This document shows positions 32,984 to 45,799 of a stretch of 64,000 bases of DNA, in pieces. The translations under genes and the position numbers were made by a program. The notes under the pieces were generated by a model that saw nothing but the letters and a program-made list of their open reading frames with translations, had not been told where the DNA came from and made no database searches. Positions within the stretch are counted from its first letter, which is position 1. Each line of letters opens with the position of its first letter. The stretch is from Omphiscola glabra (Eukaryota > Mollusca > Gastropoda > Lymnaeidae). The stretch spans positions 50,349,013 through 50,413,012 of the forward strand of contig OZ024794.1 of the NCBI GenBank assembly GCA_964017045.1, written 5' to 3'.

Positions 32984-33502
32984 TAAACCATAAAATGCTA
33001 TATACAATAATTTAAAATTGAAAATAATAAAATAAGGCGCATAGCAGCCAGGAGGTTTTCCACAGGTATGAAGATATCATAGTATTCTAAACATAATGTT
33101 TAAATTTAAATTGTATCACAACGTCTCGTGTTCCCTACGTTTTATCAAGCAAATTTAGTACCGTAGGCGGACCAGATGAACTGGCCTCGCGGGCCGTAGT
33201 TTGGTGACCCCTGGACTCGAGTGAAGACCCCCGACTCAAAAAGACTTATTCAAATAAACCAACTGGCAACAAATGACACGGATAAAACTGGACAAGATGC
33301 TCAACAGTTATTGTGTTCATGTTCTTCGTCTACATTTGTCGGATGTCTTGTGACTAAGAGCGATAATGAAACCAGTAACTCGATCATTACAAGCCATACA
33401 GCTGGATATGGTAAGTGAACATAAAACTTATTTGTAAAGTAACGGACATTTTCCGTTAACATCGTCAGAATGTTGATACCCAATTTATGAAAAATATTTA
33501 TG

Positions 33503-33725
33503 AAAAAGTCTTGGCTCTTGAAGCTTTCGTTAACATTGAGAGGAAAAGCCCTCGTATCTGTAGACTTGGCTCTTGAAGCTTTAGTTATTATAACATTGAG
33601 AGAAAAAGCCCTCGTATTTGTGGACTTGGCTCTTGAAGCTTTAGTTAACATTGAGATGAAAGGCATTCGTATCTGTGGACTTGGCCCTGGCATTTTTAGT
33701 TAACATGGAGAGGAAAAGCCCTCTT
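33503..33725 (+). repeat. ~55-bp minisatellite inside a hAT relic, 4 copies
   Basis: The unit contains CTTGGCTCTTGAAGCTTTAG, TTAACATTGAGAGGAAAAGC and CCTCGTATCTGTGGA. Confidence 0.9.
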
Positions 33726-33769
33726 ATCTGTGTGAGACAAGTATGTTTTAGCAAGCCTAGCAATGTTTT

Positions 33770-34290
33770 AGACAAGAGCAAGACCCCGATTCAAAATAAG
33801 ACTTCTTCAGACAAACGACATTTGTTCCGTACTTGGATTCTATATCATCTCTGACCAACCGTTTTTCTGGAGACTACAGTCCCCAGTTCGAGCTATTCAG
33901 ACTTAAGCATGCTATGATGACATGTCTTAATTGTGCCTATAGTTTAAGAAGAGCGTTTATATCAATACCTACTCATGCAGCAGCAATCAAAAGATGTTAA
34001 AAATGACTTGCATCTTATAGACTTGTTGCAAGGAACAGAATTTTCCCTATATATTAGCCAAGCTATTCTTATTGCAGTTCTTTTACCAACAACAACGTGC
34101 ACCGTGGAGCGTTCCTTAAGTTCTCTAAGATGAATCAAAGCGTGGCTGTGTTCGGCAATGACTGACGAGCGTGTTTACGGGTTGTCTTTGCTTAGTGTGC
34201 ATATTTTAAGTGTGGACAGAAATGAGGAAGAGGTTATGCAGAAATCAATTGAAATATTTGGAAAGCTTAGACCCTGACTTCAATTCCTTT
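33770..34290 (+). pseudogene. C-terminal hAT transposase relic (P52rIPK/ZMYM-like)
   Basis: The fragment DFFRQTTFVPYLDSISSLTN, RF... is followed after frameshifts by LLPTTTCTVERSLSSLR and IKAWLCSAMTDERVYGLSLL SVH. The PttsctvERsFSslrriKtwLrs.Mt.eRlngLaLl pattern is the hAT C-terminal dimerisation region. Stops and indels make it nonfunctional. Confidence 0.8.
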
Positions 34291-34299
34291 TCAAAGATT

Positions 34300-34860
34300 G
34301 AAATTTGAGAATATAAAGAAATGTGTGAGTCTGGTAGTTGTATAGTTTATATTATACGTTTACTAATGCATGTTAAGAAAAGAATTTTTTTTTTTTTCAA
34401 AATGACTGTTTTAGGTTTGCGAAAACCTCTAATTTAAAAAAATAGGCTACTATTAATACATAGGAATAAGCTCTTTTGCTTTCAATTATATGTTTATGTT
34501 ATGAAAAAAGAATGTGCGAAGTAAGTTTGTTGACCCCCCCCTGTGAAAATTCCTGTGGGCGCCTATGGCCCAGAGTATGGTTTTCTTATGGGGGTTTAAG
34601 TGAAGAAATAAATCTCAGAGGTAAGGTACAACTAGTTTTTATTGTTGAAAATAGTTTTTAATATAGTGGTATTAATTTATTTATAAAAATTTATTTTTAT
34701 TATTCATGAACTATTTTTACTAGTGGTCAGTCAAAGTAGTTAAAGGTTGAATAAGCTCATTCATTTAGAATGTTTGACTTGAGTTTAGTATTATAGAGAA
34801 GGCTGTTCCAAGGATGCGTTTCATCCCAACTACTTCGTGAATTAATTTCGAGGTAGAAAC
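34300..34860. other. Unannotated sequence; possible transposon end near 34535-34570
   Basis: TGTGGGCGCCTATGGCC at about 34553 resembles the inverted CAGGGGCGCCCACAC end at 30320, but the match is short. Confidence 0.3.
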
Positions 34861-34864
34861 TCAC

Positions 34865-35165
34865 TTTAGAAATCCACTTTAGTAGTGGGCTTCCGATTTT
34901 TCCCCTGGATGGGCAGGGGGAGCTGTTAGGATGTATATATACCATCCCGACTCCTGGAAAAGTCGACTGCTAAGTTGTGAGAGCGACATCACCGGTCGTC
35001 CGGATGTCCTTAGGCTGAGATGGCCCCCTAATGTTAGTCCACCGAGGGAAGGCAGGAGGAGATCTCCAACGAACGCCCTCGCGGCCCGATTGTTAGGGTA
35101 GGTACTTTTCAGGCTAGGAAGGAGATGCTTTGGGTAGGACATTAAGAGTTTAAACTAGCTCGACA
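34865..35165 (-). other. GC-richer unassigned block with TATATATA motif
   Basis: Sharper GC content than its flanks, and a GGTATATATACATCC box on the minus strand. It could be an LTR or promoter fragment. I found no partner repeat in the window and no recognisable protein. Confidence 0.25.
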
Positions 35166-36520
35166 GCTCGTTGACGCCATTTCTTAATGTACATTTTCAG
35201 TTTGGTTCTATTCAATGGACCATTTTAGAAAAGTCTTCAAAATAGGATAATAAGGCTTAGAAAAATACCACCAATTAATAGTGTGCTGATGATTATTGTG
35301 AATGGAAATATCTGCTCACTTATTGGCGTTATTCAAATTAGTATTTGGTTTTAAATTATAATTAACTTGGGTTTTATCGAGGGACATTTTTTACACCAGG
35401 TTTGGGTATTTCGAGAATATTCCCTGTGGGTCCAAGTGTAACAAAAAAGTTAACTACTCCTTTTCTATACTATATGCCAACCTTTAAACAATAGGCCCAC
35501 AGACAATCCTACACCCTACCTGCTGGCATTTAAACAAGGGTCCTACATACAGTCCAACACCCCACCTGCCGGTTTTTAACAAATAATCCTATTGATAAAT
35601 ATAATATTCACATCCGAAAAATTCAACCTTCTTATCTGGCTTGAACAGTCCAGAATGATGCTCGCTGCTCGAAAGCTTTTTTTTCCTCCTCCTCAGTACT
35701 ATTAATATATAACATGTTGAGTAGGGTGAGGGACGGTTTTGAATAGGAGGCAGAAGAGAAATATATATAAGAGATGGATAAATGATCATCTGTTGTCAAA
35801 TGGATAATAGCATGTTTAATGTTAGCATTATTCAATTATTATTTTTTTTAAATAACAGTACATGCATCTCTATTTAAACCCCATTAGTCAACAGGAATAT
35901 TTACAGTAAGAAAACAAAATAGTGGAAAAGAAAAGAGTGCGGCTGAAGGTGAACATAATATCGCCGCAACACGAAAACAAGCGCGGATTGATCACAAATG
36001 TTTACTTTCTTTCCGCACTTGAAGCGGAATGCTCTTTAGCTCATTCTTGGCTGTCAAAGGGCCATCCCGTGAACATTGTAGCAGAATAAATTCATCATTA
36101 ATAATGTTTTTGTTTTTTTTAAAATTCTTTCGTACTTCACAGTTGTCAGAACTATTTGTTTTCCTCCCCAAACGCTGTCGGCTGTGTTTGATTGATGAGA
36201 CCTATTATGGGGTTTTGTGTTTTCGCTCTTCCTACTGTTCGTTGAGAAACGTTCCTTCAAACATTTCAAACAAGATTTCACTAGAGTTATTCTAAAAAAA
36301 AAAAAAGTTGTTCCCACTAAAATGTCAGCTAAAATAGAGAAGAATGTGGAATAAACTATTCGCATTCAAAAGTATAGGAGGATTCATGACTGGCATTCCT
36401 GCACGCCAATGACAATGAAATATATGGCTGTAAAATCAATAGACAGTGGCAGTACTGTCAAATTGCTTTTGGTGACTACTGGAAAAAAATACGTTAGTAA
36501 AGACAATGATCAAAGGGTTC
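35166..36520. other. Unannotated AT-rich sequence
   Basis: No gene, array or recognisable element was seen. Confidence 0.5.
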
Positions 36521-36529
36521 GTCTGCAAT

Positions 36530-36718
36530 CAGAAGCGTAGCGTAGGGGGGGCAGGGGGGTACTGATGTACCCGGGCGCCAGCTAGTTAGGGGCGCCAAAA
36601 TGTGCTTTGGTATTATTTTATTGATGAAAATAATGGGTTTGAGAGTTTAAAAAAGGAAAAGAGGGCGCTTTAAAATGAATCTTGTCCCCGGGCGCCAAAC
36701 ACTCTAGCTACGCCACTG
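36530..36718. mobile_element. 189-bp hAT MITE with 8-bp target duplication
   Basis: Ends CAGAAGCGTAGCGTAGGGGG and inverted CAGTGGCGTAGCTAGAGTGT, with a perfect target duplication TCTGCAAT at 36522-36529 and 36719-36726. The inside holds repeated GGGCGCCA motifs. The CAGTGGCGTAGC terminus and 8-bp duplication are hAT hallmarks. Confidence 0.88.
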
Positions 36719-37254
36719 TCTGCAATAATCCATTGTCACGAACTGTCACTGCTCACGATGCGCATGTCTTTCAGTTGACTAACCTCCCTTTATTACAACT
36801 GATTTACGATTTAATAATTGTACATAATCTAATCTCATTCTCGCCATCCAGTCTCCCCCCGATGATAAACAAACCAAATGTAGACTATAGGCCTATATAT
36901 ACCCCTAGAGTAATTGATTCCTGGCCTGGGACACACCCCCCGTCTCGTTCATCTATTTCATATTGTGCTCATGTCATGTCTGAGAGGTTCAGTAATGGAC
37001 AAGCAAAACCTCAGACTAACATGTTTTTTTGCCCAACAAAAATGAGACGCCGTAAATAATTCTCAAAAGTGCATTGTCGTTATGGTGTTGTTGCTGCTGT
37101 GGTTGGTTCCTCTCTCGCCAAGAGCATTCGGGAGTGTTTTGATGATGATTGGAGTTTACTGGTGGTGTGTGGGGAGGGGGGGGGCGATGGCCCGTGAAAG
37201 TTGTGGAGAAATCAATTTGCGCAAACAAAGATCCGATATGTTTTTTCTTGGGTG

Positions 37255-38360
37255 GTAACATCTCTTGGGTAGCGCCATCACCTGTGTGGCACCATCTCCT
37301 GTGTGGCGCTATCTCCTGTGTGGCACCATCTCCTGTGTGGCACCATCTCCTGTGTGGCACCATCTCCTGGGTGGCACCATCTCCTGTGTGACGCCATCTC
37401 CTGTGTGGCACCATCTCCTGTGTGGCACCATCTCTTGGGTGGCACCATCTCCTGTCTGGCACCATCTCTTGGGTGGCACCATCTCCTGTGTGGCACCATC
37501 TCTTGGGTGGCACCATCTCTTGGGTAGCGCCATCACCTGTGTGGCACCATCTCCTGTGTGGCGCTATCTCCTGTGTGGCACCATCTCCTGTGTGGCACCA
37601 TCTCTTGAGTGGCACCGTCTCTTGGGTGGCACCATCTCCTGTGTGGCACCATCTCCTGTGTGGCACCATCTCCTGTATGGCACCATCTCTTGGGTGGCAC
37701 CATCTCTTGTGTGGCACCATCTCCTGTGTGGCACCATCTCTTGGGTGGCACCGTCTCTTGGGTGGCACCATCTCCTGTGTGGCACCATCTCCTGTGTGGC
37801 ACCATCTCCTGTATGGCACCATCTCTTGGGTGGCACCATCTCTTGGGTGGCACCATCTCTTGTGTGGCACCATCTCTTGGGTGGCACCATCTCCTGTGTG
37901 GCACCATCTCCTGTGTGGCACCATCTCTTGGGTGGCACCATCTCCTGTGTGGCACCATCTCTTGGGTGGCACCATCGCCTGTGTGGCACCATCTATTGGG
38001 TGGCACCATTTCCTGTGTGGCACCATCTATTGGGTGGCACCATCTCCTGTGTGGCACCATCTATTGGGTGGCGCCATCTCCTGTGTGGCCCTTCTATTGG
38101 GTGCTCCATCTCCTGTGTGGCACCATCTCTTGTGTGGCACCATCTCCTATGTGGCACCATCTCCTGTGTGGCGCCATCTCCTGCGGCAACATGTCTTGTG
38201 TGGCGACATCTCCTGTGTGGCCCCATCTCCTGTGTGGCACCATCTCCTGTGTGACACCATCTCCTGTGTGGCACCATCTCCTGTGTGGCGCCATCTCCTG
38301 CGGCAACATCTCCCGTGTGGCGCCATCTCCTGTGTGGCACCATCTATTGGGTAACGCCAC
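37255..38360. repeat. 17-bp minisatellite, about 65 copies
   Basis: The unit is CTCCTGTGTGGCACCAT with CTTGGG variants. The period is not a multiple of three and the unit has no stop in most phases, so several frames on both strands stay open (up to 336 codons). Those frames are artefacts. Confidence 0.96.
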
Positions 38361-39122
38361 CTCTTGTTACGGCTCCATTGTTTTGAGTTTTGTGCCCAAG
38401 TTTGTCAATTTAAACGTCCAAAGAGTTTTATAGTAACTTATTTTAATGATCACCAGAAGCAATTGCTACCGTTTTGATGTTGTATCTGTCGTTTCTGAGA
38501 TTATATTACAATGAATTTATCAAATGTGCGATGGCGAAATTGTTTCTTTTTTAAATTAAGCTATCAATAATTTTGACTCTAAAAAAATGGAGGTACCTCT
38601 GTAACTATCTGAAGAAAATGAAGGGATTTAACAAATTTAAATCGATTCATATTATGTTGAAATTGAGACCAGTACAACAGTTTTTTTTTCCGACTCATTC
38701 ACAATTACACATGTTCAACCTAAAAAATTATAAAATTTAGAAAAATAGAGCTCTGACCGTTTTTATCGCTAAATTAGTAAAAGTATTCTGATTTTTAAAA
38801 AAAAACAAAAAAAAAAAACAAAAAAAAAAAACAGCCAGTGTTAGAGTAAGTAAAAAGGAACCTACTGTCAGTAGCAATAAACACATCTCTTGTTACAAAT
38901 ATGTGTCTCTACGTGACAACATTCCACAAACAAAATTAGTAATGCCATTTTATATTCTTTTCACTACGCTCTACGGGACAATGCAAACTGTACAATGGAT
39001 TGAATTTCAGGACCATTTAAATAAACTATATCCTCCTTATAAAACCATATTATTAAATTTGTAAGTTGAACTTTGACACACACAAAAATCCAACGATAGA
39101 AGAAGTAACGTTTGCTTTAAGC
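38361..39122. other. Unannotated AT-rich sequence with A-rich tracts
   Basis: AAAC/A-rich run at 38798-38832. No gene was seen. Confidence 0.5.
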
Positions 39123-39484
39123 CAAGGGTGGGCAAACTTTTTGTGCGGATGGCCACGCTGACAAATGTAAAGCTATTTGGGGGGGGGGGGCCGCATGTAT
39201 ATTATGTCCAATTTTTACATGTCGATAAACATTTCTCTATATTAAAATCGGTAAATTCGCATTTTTTGCATTACAGGACAAAAGTCTAGGACTGTTTAAA
39301 AAGCTAGAAAATTAGAAGGAAATTTGATCAGAAATGTCTAAACAATGATCGCGGTACATGAAATTCCCCACGCAAAAAACTTAAAAACAAAGTATTTTTT
39401 AAAACGCCTAAACGCCTTCGAGGGCCGCATAATATCAGTTGCCAGGCCGTATGCGGCCCGCGGGCCGTAGTTTGCCCACCACTG
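39123..39484. mobile_element. 362-bp hAT MITE
   Basis: Ends CAAGGGTGGGCAAACTTTTT and inverted CAGTGGTGGGCAAACTACGG. The target duplication is CTTTAAGC (39115-39122) / GTTTAAGC (39485-39492), seven of eight bases. Subterminal GGCCGCA and GGCCCGCGGGCCG boxes are typical of hAT nonautonomous elements. Confidence 0.88.
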
Positions 39485-39574
39485 GTTTAAGCGTTTTTCA
39501 TTTTCCGATTGAGTAAAGTTTGTTATCTCCTTTATTTCGTGGTATGAGGATCACATTGTCGAGTAGTAGCTGAC

Positions 39575-40103
39575 TTTTCATACATAGTAGGTCACTTTTC
39601 ATCAATAGTAGGTCACTTTTCATACATAGTAGGTCACTTTTCATGCATATCACCTCGCTTTTCTTACATTGTAGGTCACTTTTCATGCATAGTAGGTCCC
39701 TTTCATGCACAGCAGGTCCCTTTTCATACATAGTAGGTCACTTTTCATACATAGTAGGTCACTTTTCATATAAAGTAGGTCACTTTTCATACATAGTAGG
39801 TCACTTTTTATTCATAGTAGGTCACATTTCATGCATAGTAGGTCACTTTCATGCATAGTAGGTCACTTTTCATTCATAGTAGGTCACTTTTCATGCATAG
39901 TAGGTCACTTTCATGCATAGTAGGTCACTTTTCATACATAGTAGGTCACTTTTCATGCATAGTAGGTCACTTTCATCCATAGTAGATCCCTTTTCATGCA
40001 TAGTAGGTCACTTTTCATGCATACCACCTCACTTTTCTTACATAGTAGGTCACTTTTCATACATAGAAGGTCACTTTTCATACATAGTAGGTCACTTTTC
40101 GTA
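39575..40103. repeat. ~25-bp minisatellite, about 21 copies
   Basis: The unit is near CATACATAGTAGGTCACTTT TCAT. Block duplication is visible: the variant ATCACCTCGCTTTTCTTACAT near 39647 recurs near 40021. Confidence 0.93.
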
Positions 40104-40109
40104 CAATAA

Positions 40110-41400
40110 TAAAAATAATTTCACGCCCACCATCAGTGGAAACGACCAAGGCTTTTGCTATCGTCGTAGCGGAAATTTAAATCTCATGTCTTTCACGGCC
40201 AGTGCTTGCTGACCTAATGGCCTTGTATCTCAATTATGGTCCGCGTCTACCCCAACCTAACCTCCGAAGATACTTTTTGTGTTTCTTTTTGTTTCAACAC
40301 GAAGCAGTCCAACTTTACGTCACCCAATCACGTGGTCTGTTCTGTTATATTGCGTGCACCCTTTAAAAAAATCACACAATTTTCCCCGAGGCTAGCCCAG
40401 GAAGCTCTCGTGCACGGCCATTTGTCTGTTCGCTAGCTGTCATTATTCATTTCTAATCAAAATGTCAGTCAATTTGATATGTCTGGCTGTCTCGGAGGCT
40501 TCCTCATTCCAGCTACCTTCCACTCGCTGGATATAGCTTTTCTCAACTCACAACATACATTTGTATCGTATGGGAAACTCTATGAAATTTTATTTAATAC
40601 AATTTTTATTCTGATTCTAAATTCACCTAATTTTTGTAGCATTCATATAGAGATCAGAATACGTTTTATTTCATTTGCGGCACACCCAAAGTATTTTTAA
40701 GAACTCCGCGGCACACCACAATTGAGCAGATTCAAAGAAAATTATGGAAACTATGTTTGGGCCTATTTGAAAATTTAAAAAAGCAAATATACGTTTTATT
40801 AACATTGTTTTAATATACGTGCTTACATATAGTCTGCCATCTTTTCACCGTATGGGAATTTTACGCGGCGACCCTAACGTCATATTCCTAAGCCATACGT
40901 GCTGATCACTGATGCTAAGCTCCAGTATAGAGTCATGTAGAATGTAAGACATGATCATTTCTTCTTTTCCTTTTTTAAATTAAAAATAAATCTCTACTTT
41001 TTTGTTGTGATAGCAGTTGAAAAGCTTTAACTAATCTCCTGTGTTGTCTTGACCTCTGTAACAATTTGCTTTAACCGGAAGAGACAATATCACCGCGCTC
41101 TTTTTATTGCTGTTGCTACATTCCCTGAGGGGAGAGCATTCCGAATAAACGCTAAAACATAACGTCTGAAGTAATCGACCTTGCCCCGAGGACAGTTGAG
41201 ATGGTTGTTTTTCACCCCCGTTTCTTTTCATTTTTAAAAATATTTTCATCCCAAAGAAATGATTGTCATTAATTTTGTATACACATGGAAAGCTGTATGT
41301 TGAAGAAACTATTTGAAAAGATCAAACGAGCTAGTCAGATAATCCTGGAAAATAGTTGCTTCATACCGCATACCGTCTTCAAATAGCGTAACAGACCTAT
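40110..41400. other. Unannotated AT-rich sequence
   Basis: No gene or recognisable repeat was seen. Confidence 0.5.
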
Positions 41401-42150
41401 AGGGTAGCATGGGGTAAAAAGCCCATCTTTTCTTAAAAACCTTCATAATTTAATATTTTAATACCAAAAACTAATAATTTTAAGGTATTTAAGACCAACA
41501 GGACAAATGCTATTTAAGACCAACAGGACAAAGTCATGATAATGTGTAGGTAAAAATGTATTTTGTAAAACACATTTATTGTAATTCTACTTCCAGATTC
41601 GGGGAAAAGGCCCACAAAGAAGGCTTAAAAGACCTAGTAGATTCGGTTTGCTAGTCACTGTTATCACTATCCCAATTTCGGTGCTAATAAATTGGTAGAC
41701 CTGGTGTGCATTCCTCGCGTGCCCAGTTGAGGCAGATGGTGCATCTGATCCACTTTTTCCTTGGCCATTCTTCATGTACAGAACTGCCATGTAATTTTTT
41801 TTTCCTTCCTTTCCTTTTGCCAGAGACACAAGCCAGAGACACAAGCCAGATACACAAATCAGAGACACAAGTCAGACACACTAGTTTTATTCGAATGTAT
41901 TTTTTTTTTGTTGTTTATCTAGAAGTTGAAGATGATGGCCCAACATTAATTTGTTGTCTTAAAGACGTAGATAGAGTAGGAGCAGATTCATTGACTTGAG
42001 CAGGTTTGGTAAGATCTATGTCGACAGAAGTAATATTTTGGTTGGTTTGCTCTGGAATGTCGGTCACTCTAGACGGCAGGAAGTGCTCATTTAAAATATC
42101 TTGATTTAATGGCCAAAGGTCAACGATCAAACGCCACGCGAACAAAATCC
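41400..42150 (-). pseudogene. pogo/Tigger-like transposase C-terminal relic
   Basis: On the minus strand, IVDLWPLNQDILNEHFLPSR VTDIPEQ matches the GIWPfN.dIf.e.DFlPS.vTDrPe block of pogo-like transposases. Downstream WIRCTICLNWAREECTPGLP matches their C-terminal Cys-rich finger (C..C..WaHe.Ct). At the 3' side, AGGGTAGCATGGGGTAAAAA at about 41400 resembles a pogo terminal repeat. Frameshifts between blocks mark a pseudogene. Confidence 0.65.
41820..41882 (+). repeat. Short tandem repeat AGAGACACAAGCC
   Basis: About five degenerate units (CCAGAGACACAAG, CCAGATACACAAA) within the pogo relic. Confidence 0.7.
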
Positions 42151-42496
42151 CTTTATAGCAACACCATGTGATGATCTAAGGCTGGACTTTATAAAATTCT
42201 GCTATCGTAAATCCACCCTTGGAAACCCTTGTAAAATAATACCATTCTTCCCCCTTGTTTTGCCCTGCGGTTTCATAGCCCGAGTGACTTCCCTTGCTGT
42301 TATTGCCTTCTTACACCAAATAGCTCACGCAAAAGCGTGATTATGGAGTTTCTGCCTCACACCGATAAACTTTGAGGGTAGAAGGTCAAACCCACAGTAG
42401 CAAAAATGAATATCATTGGATGGGAAAATATACAACATTTAAATCACCCAATTGAATCATCACCCAACTCGAATAAATACCCAGAACAAGCAAGAA

Positions 42497-42690
42497 TATG
42501 TCTTTTATGATCTAATCACTTGACGGTGGACGCTGGAAGGAACTAGACTTAGACCTTCATTAGCGTGATACATAACGGCAACCCAGGCTATTAGCAAGTA
42601 TATGTCTTTTAAGATCTGATCACTTAACCGTGGACGCTGGCAGTACCTAGACTTAGGACTTCATTAGCGTGATCATTAACTGCGACTTCT
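42497..42690 (+). repeat. ~103-bp imperfect tandem duplication
   Basis: TATGTCTTTTATGATCTAAT through CTTCATTAGCGTGAT is repeated starting at 42600 with about 10% differences. Confidence 0.8.
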
Positions 42691-42699
42691 ACCTGGAGT

Positions 42700-43929
42700 A
42701 CTAGTGAGTACGCAACCATGATTTTGATATCATGTTATTGCACTTGTAACTTTCATATAGCTATATAGCAAATATTCGATCGTGTTTGATCTTATTCTAA
42801 AAATGCCTATGTTACCTGATATTGATATTACGCATTCTATTATTGCCTTTGCCGCGGGCTACGCACACTGCCATCCCATCATAGAGAAGGTAGGTTGTTG
42901 TTCGAACTCGCTCATGTCTCTTTGAACAAGATGACATTATGTACACTATGTACCTGTAAATTTAATTGTTGTTAATGATTTAATGTCCCATACTTCATTA
43001 ATTAAAATGTTTGCTTGGTCCAACATTGACGCGAAGCAACATATGCTTACGCCGACAATGATCAGACTTATAAATCCATCCACAAATTGGAGGTATATTA
43101 TGTACAAGCTATGTCACCTTCCATACATCGATCTTAATTCATTGCTGTTGGAACGGGCCTTATCAGCGTATGACTATTCGATTGGATACTTATCCATTGT
43201 TGTATCATACTACCTTCAGCCTGGTTTCTATTACTAGACCGACTGACATTGAAGCTGGAACTAGGGGATTGCTTTACATCCTACACCAAACTACCTGACG
43301 ACTACTAGGACTTCGAGATCCAGGGACTCTTACTACCACGATTCGTCGCTTGAGAGTCATCTTCCCCATCGCAGAGATCCCACGGAACTTGCGACCGGGA
43401 ACTCCACCTTCGCTACTCTACGCTTGTGATCCACCGAGATCATCGTGGAAATATATAAAGGCTAAGTCCCCAAGGAATGAACATAGTATCTTGAGCATTT
43501 ATAATGATGATAACGTTAGTATGACAGTGACACTTGCAGTGCATTGAAATACCTGTTTAATTAGAGGACATCCATTTTATGTATATAAATTATAACCAAG
43601 AGTCGTACGGAGAATTTTGTAAATATATTTTTCTATAAATAATTGTAGTATTTTCTCTTTTAACCAAGACTTCGTTTCAGTCTATACTATATTTATATAG
43701 ATAGGTTATTATGTCTGTGTGGTAATTTGGCGTAATTAACGAAACCCTAGACAGGGTGCCAAGAGAATATCTCATACGAGACATATCCCTAAATATTATA
43801 TCTTAAGTCAGATCACCTCACACCAACAGTGACAGTTCTTTTAGACTTGTGCCTAAATGCGAACCATGTCATAGTGAACGTTTTATTATATGCTTGTTCC
43901 AACAAGCCATCAATGTCAAAGTGACAGTT
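42700..43929. other. Unassigned sequence, GC-richer at 43220-43460
   Basis: A C+G-richer block ends in GGAAATATATAAAGGC at about 43446, a TATA-box-like motif, but no LTR partner or protein was recognised. Confidence 0.3.
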
Positions 43930-44108
43930 TTATTACAAGATCGTGTCTCTAAACTTGGCAACAAGATCATTTCTCTAAACTTGGCAACAAGATCATGCCT
44001 TTAAACTTGACAACAAGATCATGCCTCTAAACTTGGCAACAAGATCATGCCTCTAAACTTGGCAAGAAGATCATGCCTCTAAACCTGGCAACACGATCAT
44101 GCCGCTAA
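43930..44108. repeat. 26-bp minisatellite, about 7 copies
   Basis: The unit is near GCAACAAGATCATGCCTCTA AACTTG. Confidence 0.9.
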
Positions 44109-44739
44109 ACATGGGTGTCAGATAACACGCATAACAGTCAGACACGGCGACTGAGTCCTAGGATTGTCTCAAATTGAATATAACACCTGCCCGGGTACTC
44201 GCCCAGCCACGAATGCGGGTACCCGGTGTGACCCGACGAAGCAGGAAAGTTAAGTCATTAAGTTCACCGGACATCCATGGTGGTGGCCATTGTCGCCGGT
44301 CCGTTTGTATTATCGACCGATGTGACGGTATTGATTTTTTTTTTTTCACTTTCGGATACACCTTCAACTGAATGTAGTAAATGATCATCAACGCTTACTT
44401 CCTACATTAATTTTAAAAGATAACACATTATTAGTTTGTTTCATCCTCTAAACGGGTTGGTCTAGAACATTTGGCATGTCACATTGCTAGTGTTACGTAG
44501 TGTTATCAGTATGGAGAAATTAATCTCTTATTTAAGTATATGGCTCGTTCTAAAACAGTACACAACGGAAGACGATACCATATGTTAAATACTATAACAA
44601 AGAATATGATTCTCAAACCAGGGCTAAATACAATTAATAAATTTTAATATGTTAACGATAAATTACAAAATCAAAAGAAATATAAATATAATTCAAGCTA
44701 TCGACTTGCAGAATAATGTTTGGCTTGCACCGGTACAAT

Positions 44740-44815
44740 GTTAAAAAGTACACAGTGTTGTAAAAAGGTACAATGTTGAAAAGTACACAGTGTTGTAAAA
44801 AGGTACAATGATGAA
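44740..44815. repeat. Tandem duplication, ~35 bp unit
   Basis: AAAAAGTACACAGTGTTGTA AAAAGGTACAATG is present twice. Confidence 0.8.
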
Positions 44816-45177
44816 ATGGAATCTACACACACACTGTAAACAAATCTCTGTCTTGTAGCAGAATTAACACACGCTCAAAAATATCTCGTGATAAATTATA
44901 GCCAAAAATAACACTCTCTCCCCCATCTCTCGTCTGATCTACCCTTTATAGTCAGTTTTATTTATATTTCTCGAATGGCCTTACACATTGTTTTCCTTTC
45001 CAGATTTATCAAGATTTTTCTACATCATTCTAAGGATACAGACTATTAATTTTGTTTAGTGGTAAACAAGGTCAAGGGAGACTATTTTTAGCTAGCCACA
45101 CTCTAAATGCGTTTCCGAGCTTGGAGTCAGCCAGAGTTCATTCACCGGGAAAGATAACGTAAACACGTCGTCTACAT

Positions 45178-45540
45178 AACACTAGTCTAGTACACCCAGC
45201 ATGGTGTCACATTGCTAGTCTAGTACACCTAGCATGTTGTCACATTCCTAGTCTAGTACGTTTAGCAATGTTGTCACAATGCTAGTCTAGTACACTTAGC
45301 ATGTTGTCACATTGCTAGTCTAGTACACTTAGCATGTTGTCACATTGCTAGTCTAGTACACTTAGCCTGTTGTCACATTGCTAGTCTAGTACACTTAGCC
45401 TGTTGTCACATTGCTAGTCTAGTACACTTAGCATGTTGTCACATTGCTAGTTTAGTACACTTAGCATGTTGTCACATTGCTAGTCTAGTACCCTTAGCCT
45501 GTTGTCACATGCTAGTCTAGTACACTTAGCCTGTTGTCAC
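45178..45540. repeat. 33-bp minisatellite, about 11 copies
   Basis: The unit is near CTAGTCTAGTACACTTAGCA TGTTGTCACATTG. Variants CATG/CCTG and CACC/CACT cluster in neighbouring units. Confidence 0.93.
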
Positions 45541-45799
45541 GGATCTTGTTATTGTTAAAATGACATGTCATTCTCGCCAGACCATGCCATAGGCAAATTT
45601 TAGCAGACAAATGTCGAGTAGTTTAGTTGTTAGACCCCCCAAACGTGTATCAAATAATCATAACTTTTTATTTTGTTAATAAATTTTGAGTGAAAATATG
45701 GGGTGCTACAGTTCCACTGTGTTGTACACAAGCAGCACTGCGGTCAAACATACCGTCAAATGGACCAACTATGATATTTTTAAGGTATAATATATAATA

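Larger units (their letters stand above)
30320..33213. mobile_element. Candidate composite hAT element
   Basis: The left end CAGGGGCGCCCACACTATGG and the inverted right end CAGGGGTCACCAAACTACGG are similar, and a hAT transposase relic lies inside. I could not see a convincing 8-bp target duplication. Inside are GATA/GTAG/GACA microsatellites, a MITE at 30705-30859 and a LINE 3' end. The boundaries are tentative. Confidence 0.4.

Noticed and set aside
37016..38433. Overlapping ORFs up to 336 codons on both strands
   Set aside because: By-product of a 17-bp array lacking stop codons; several frames equally open, which is not expected of a real gene.
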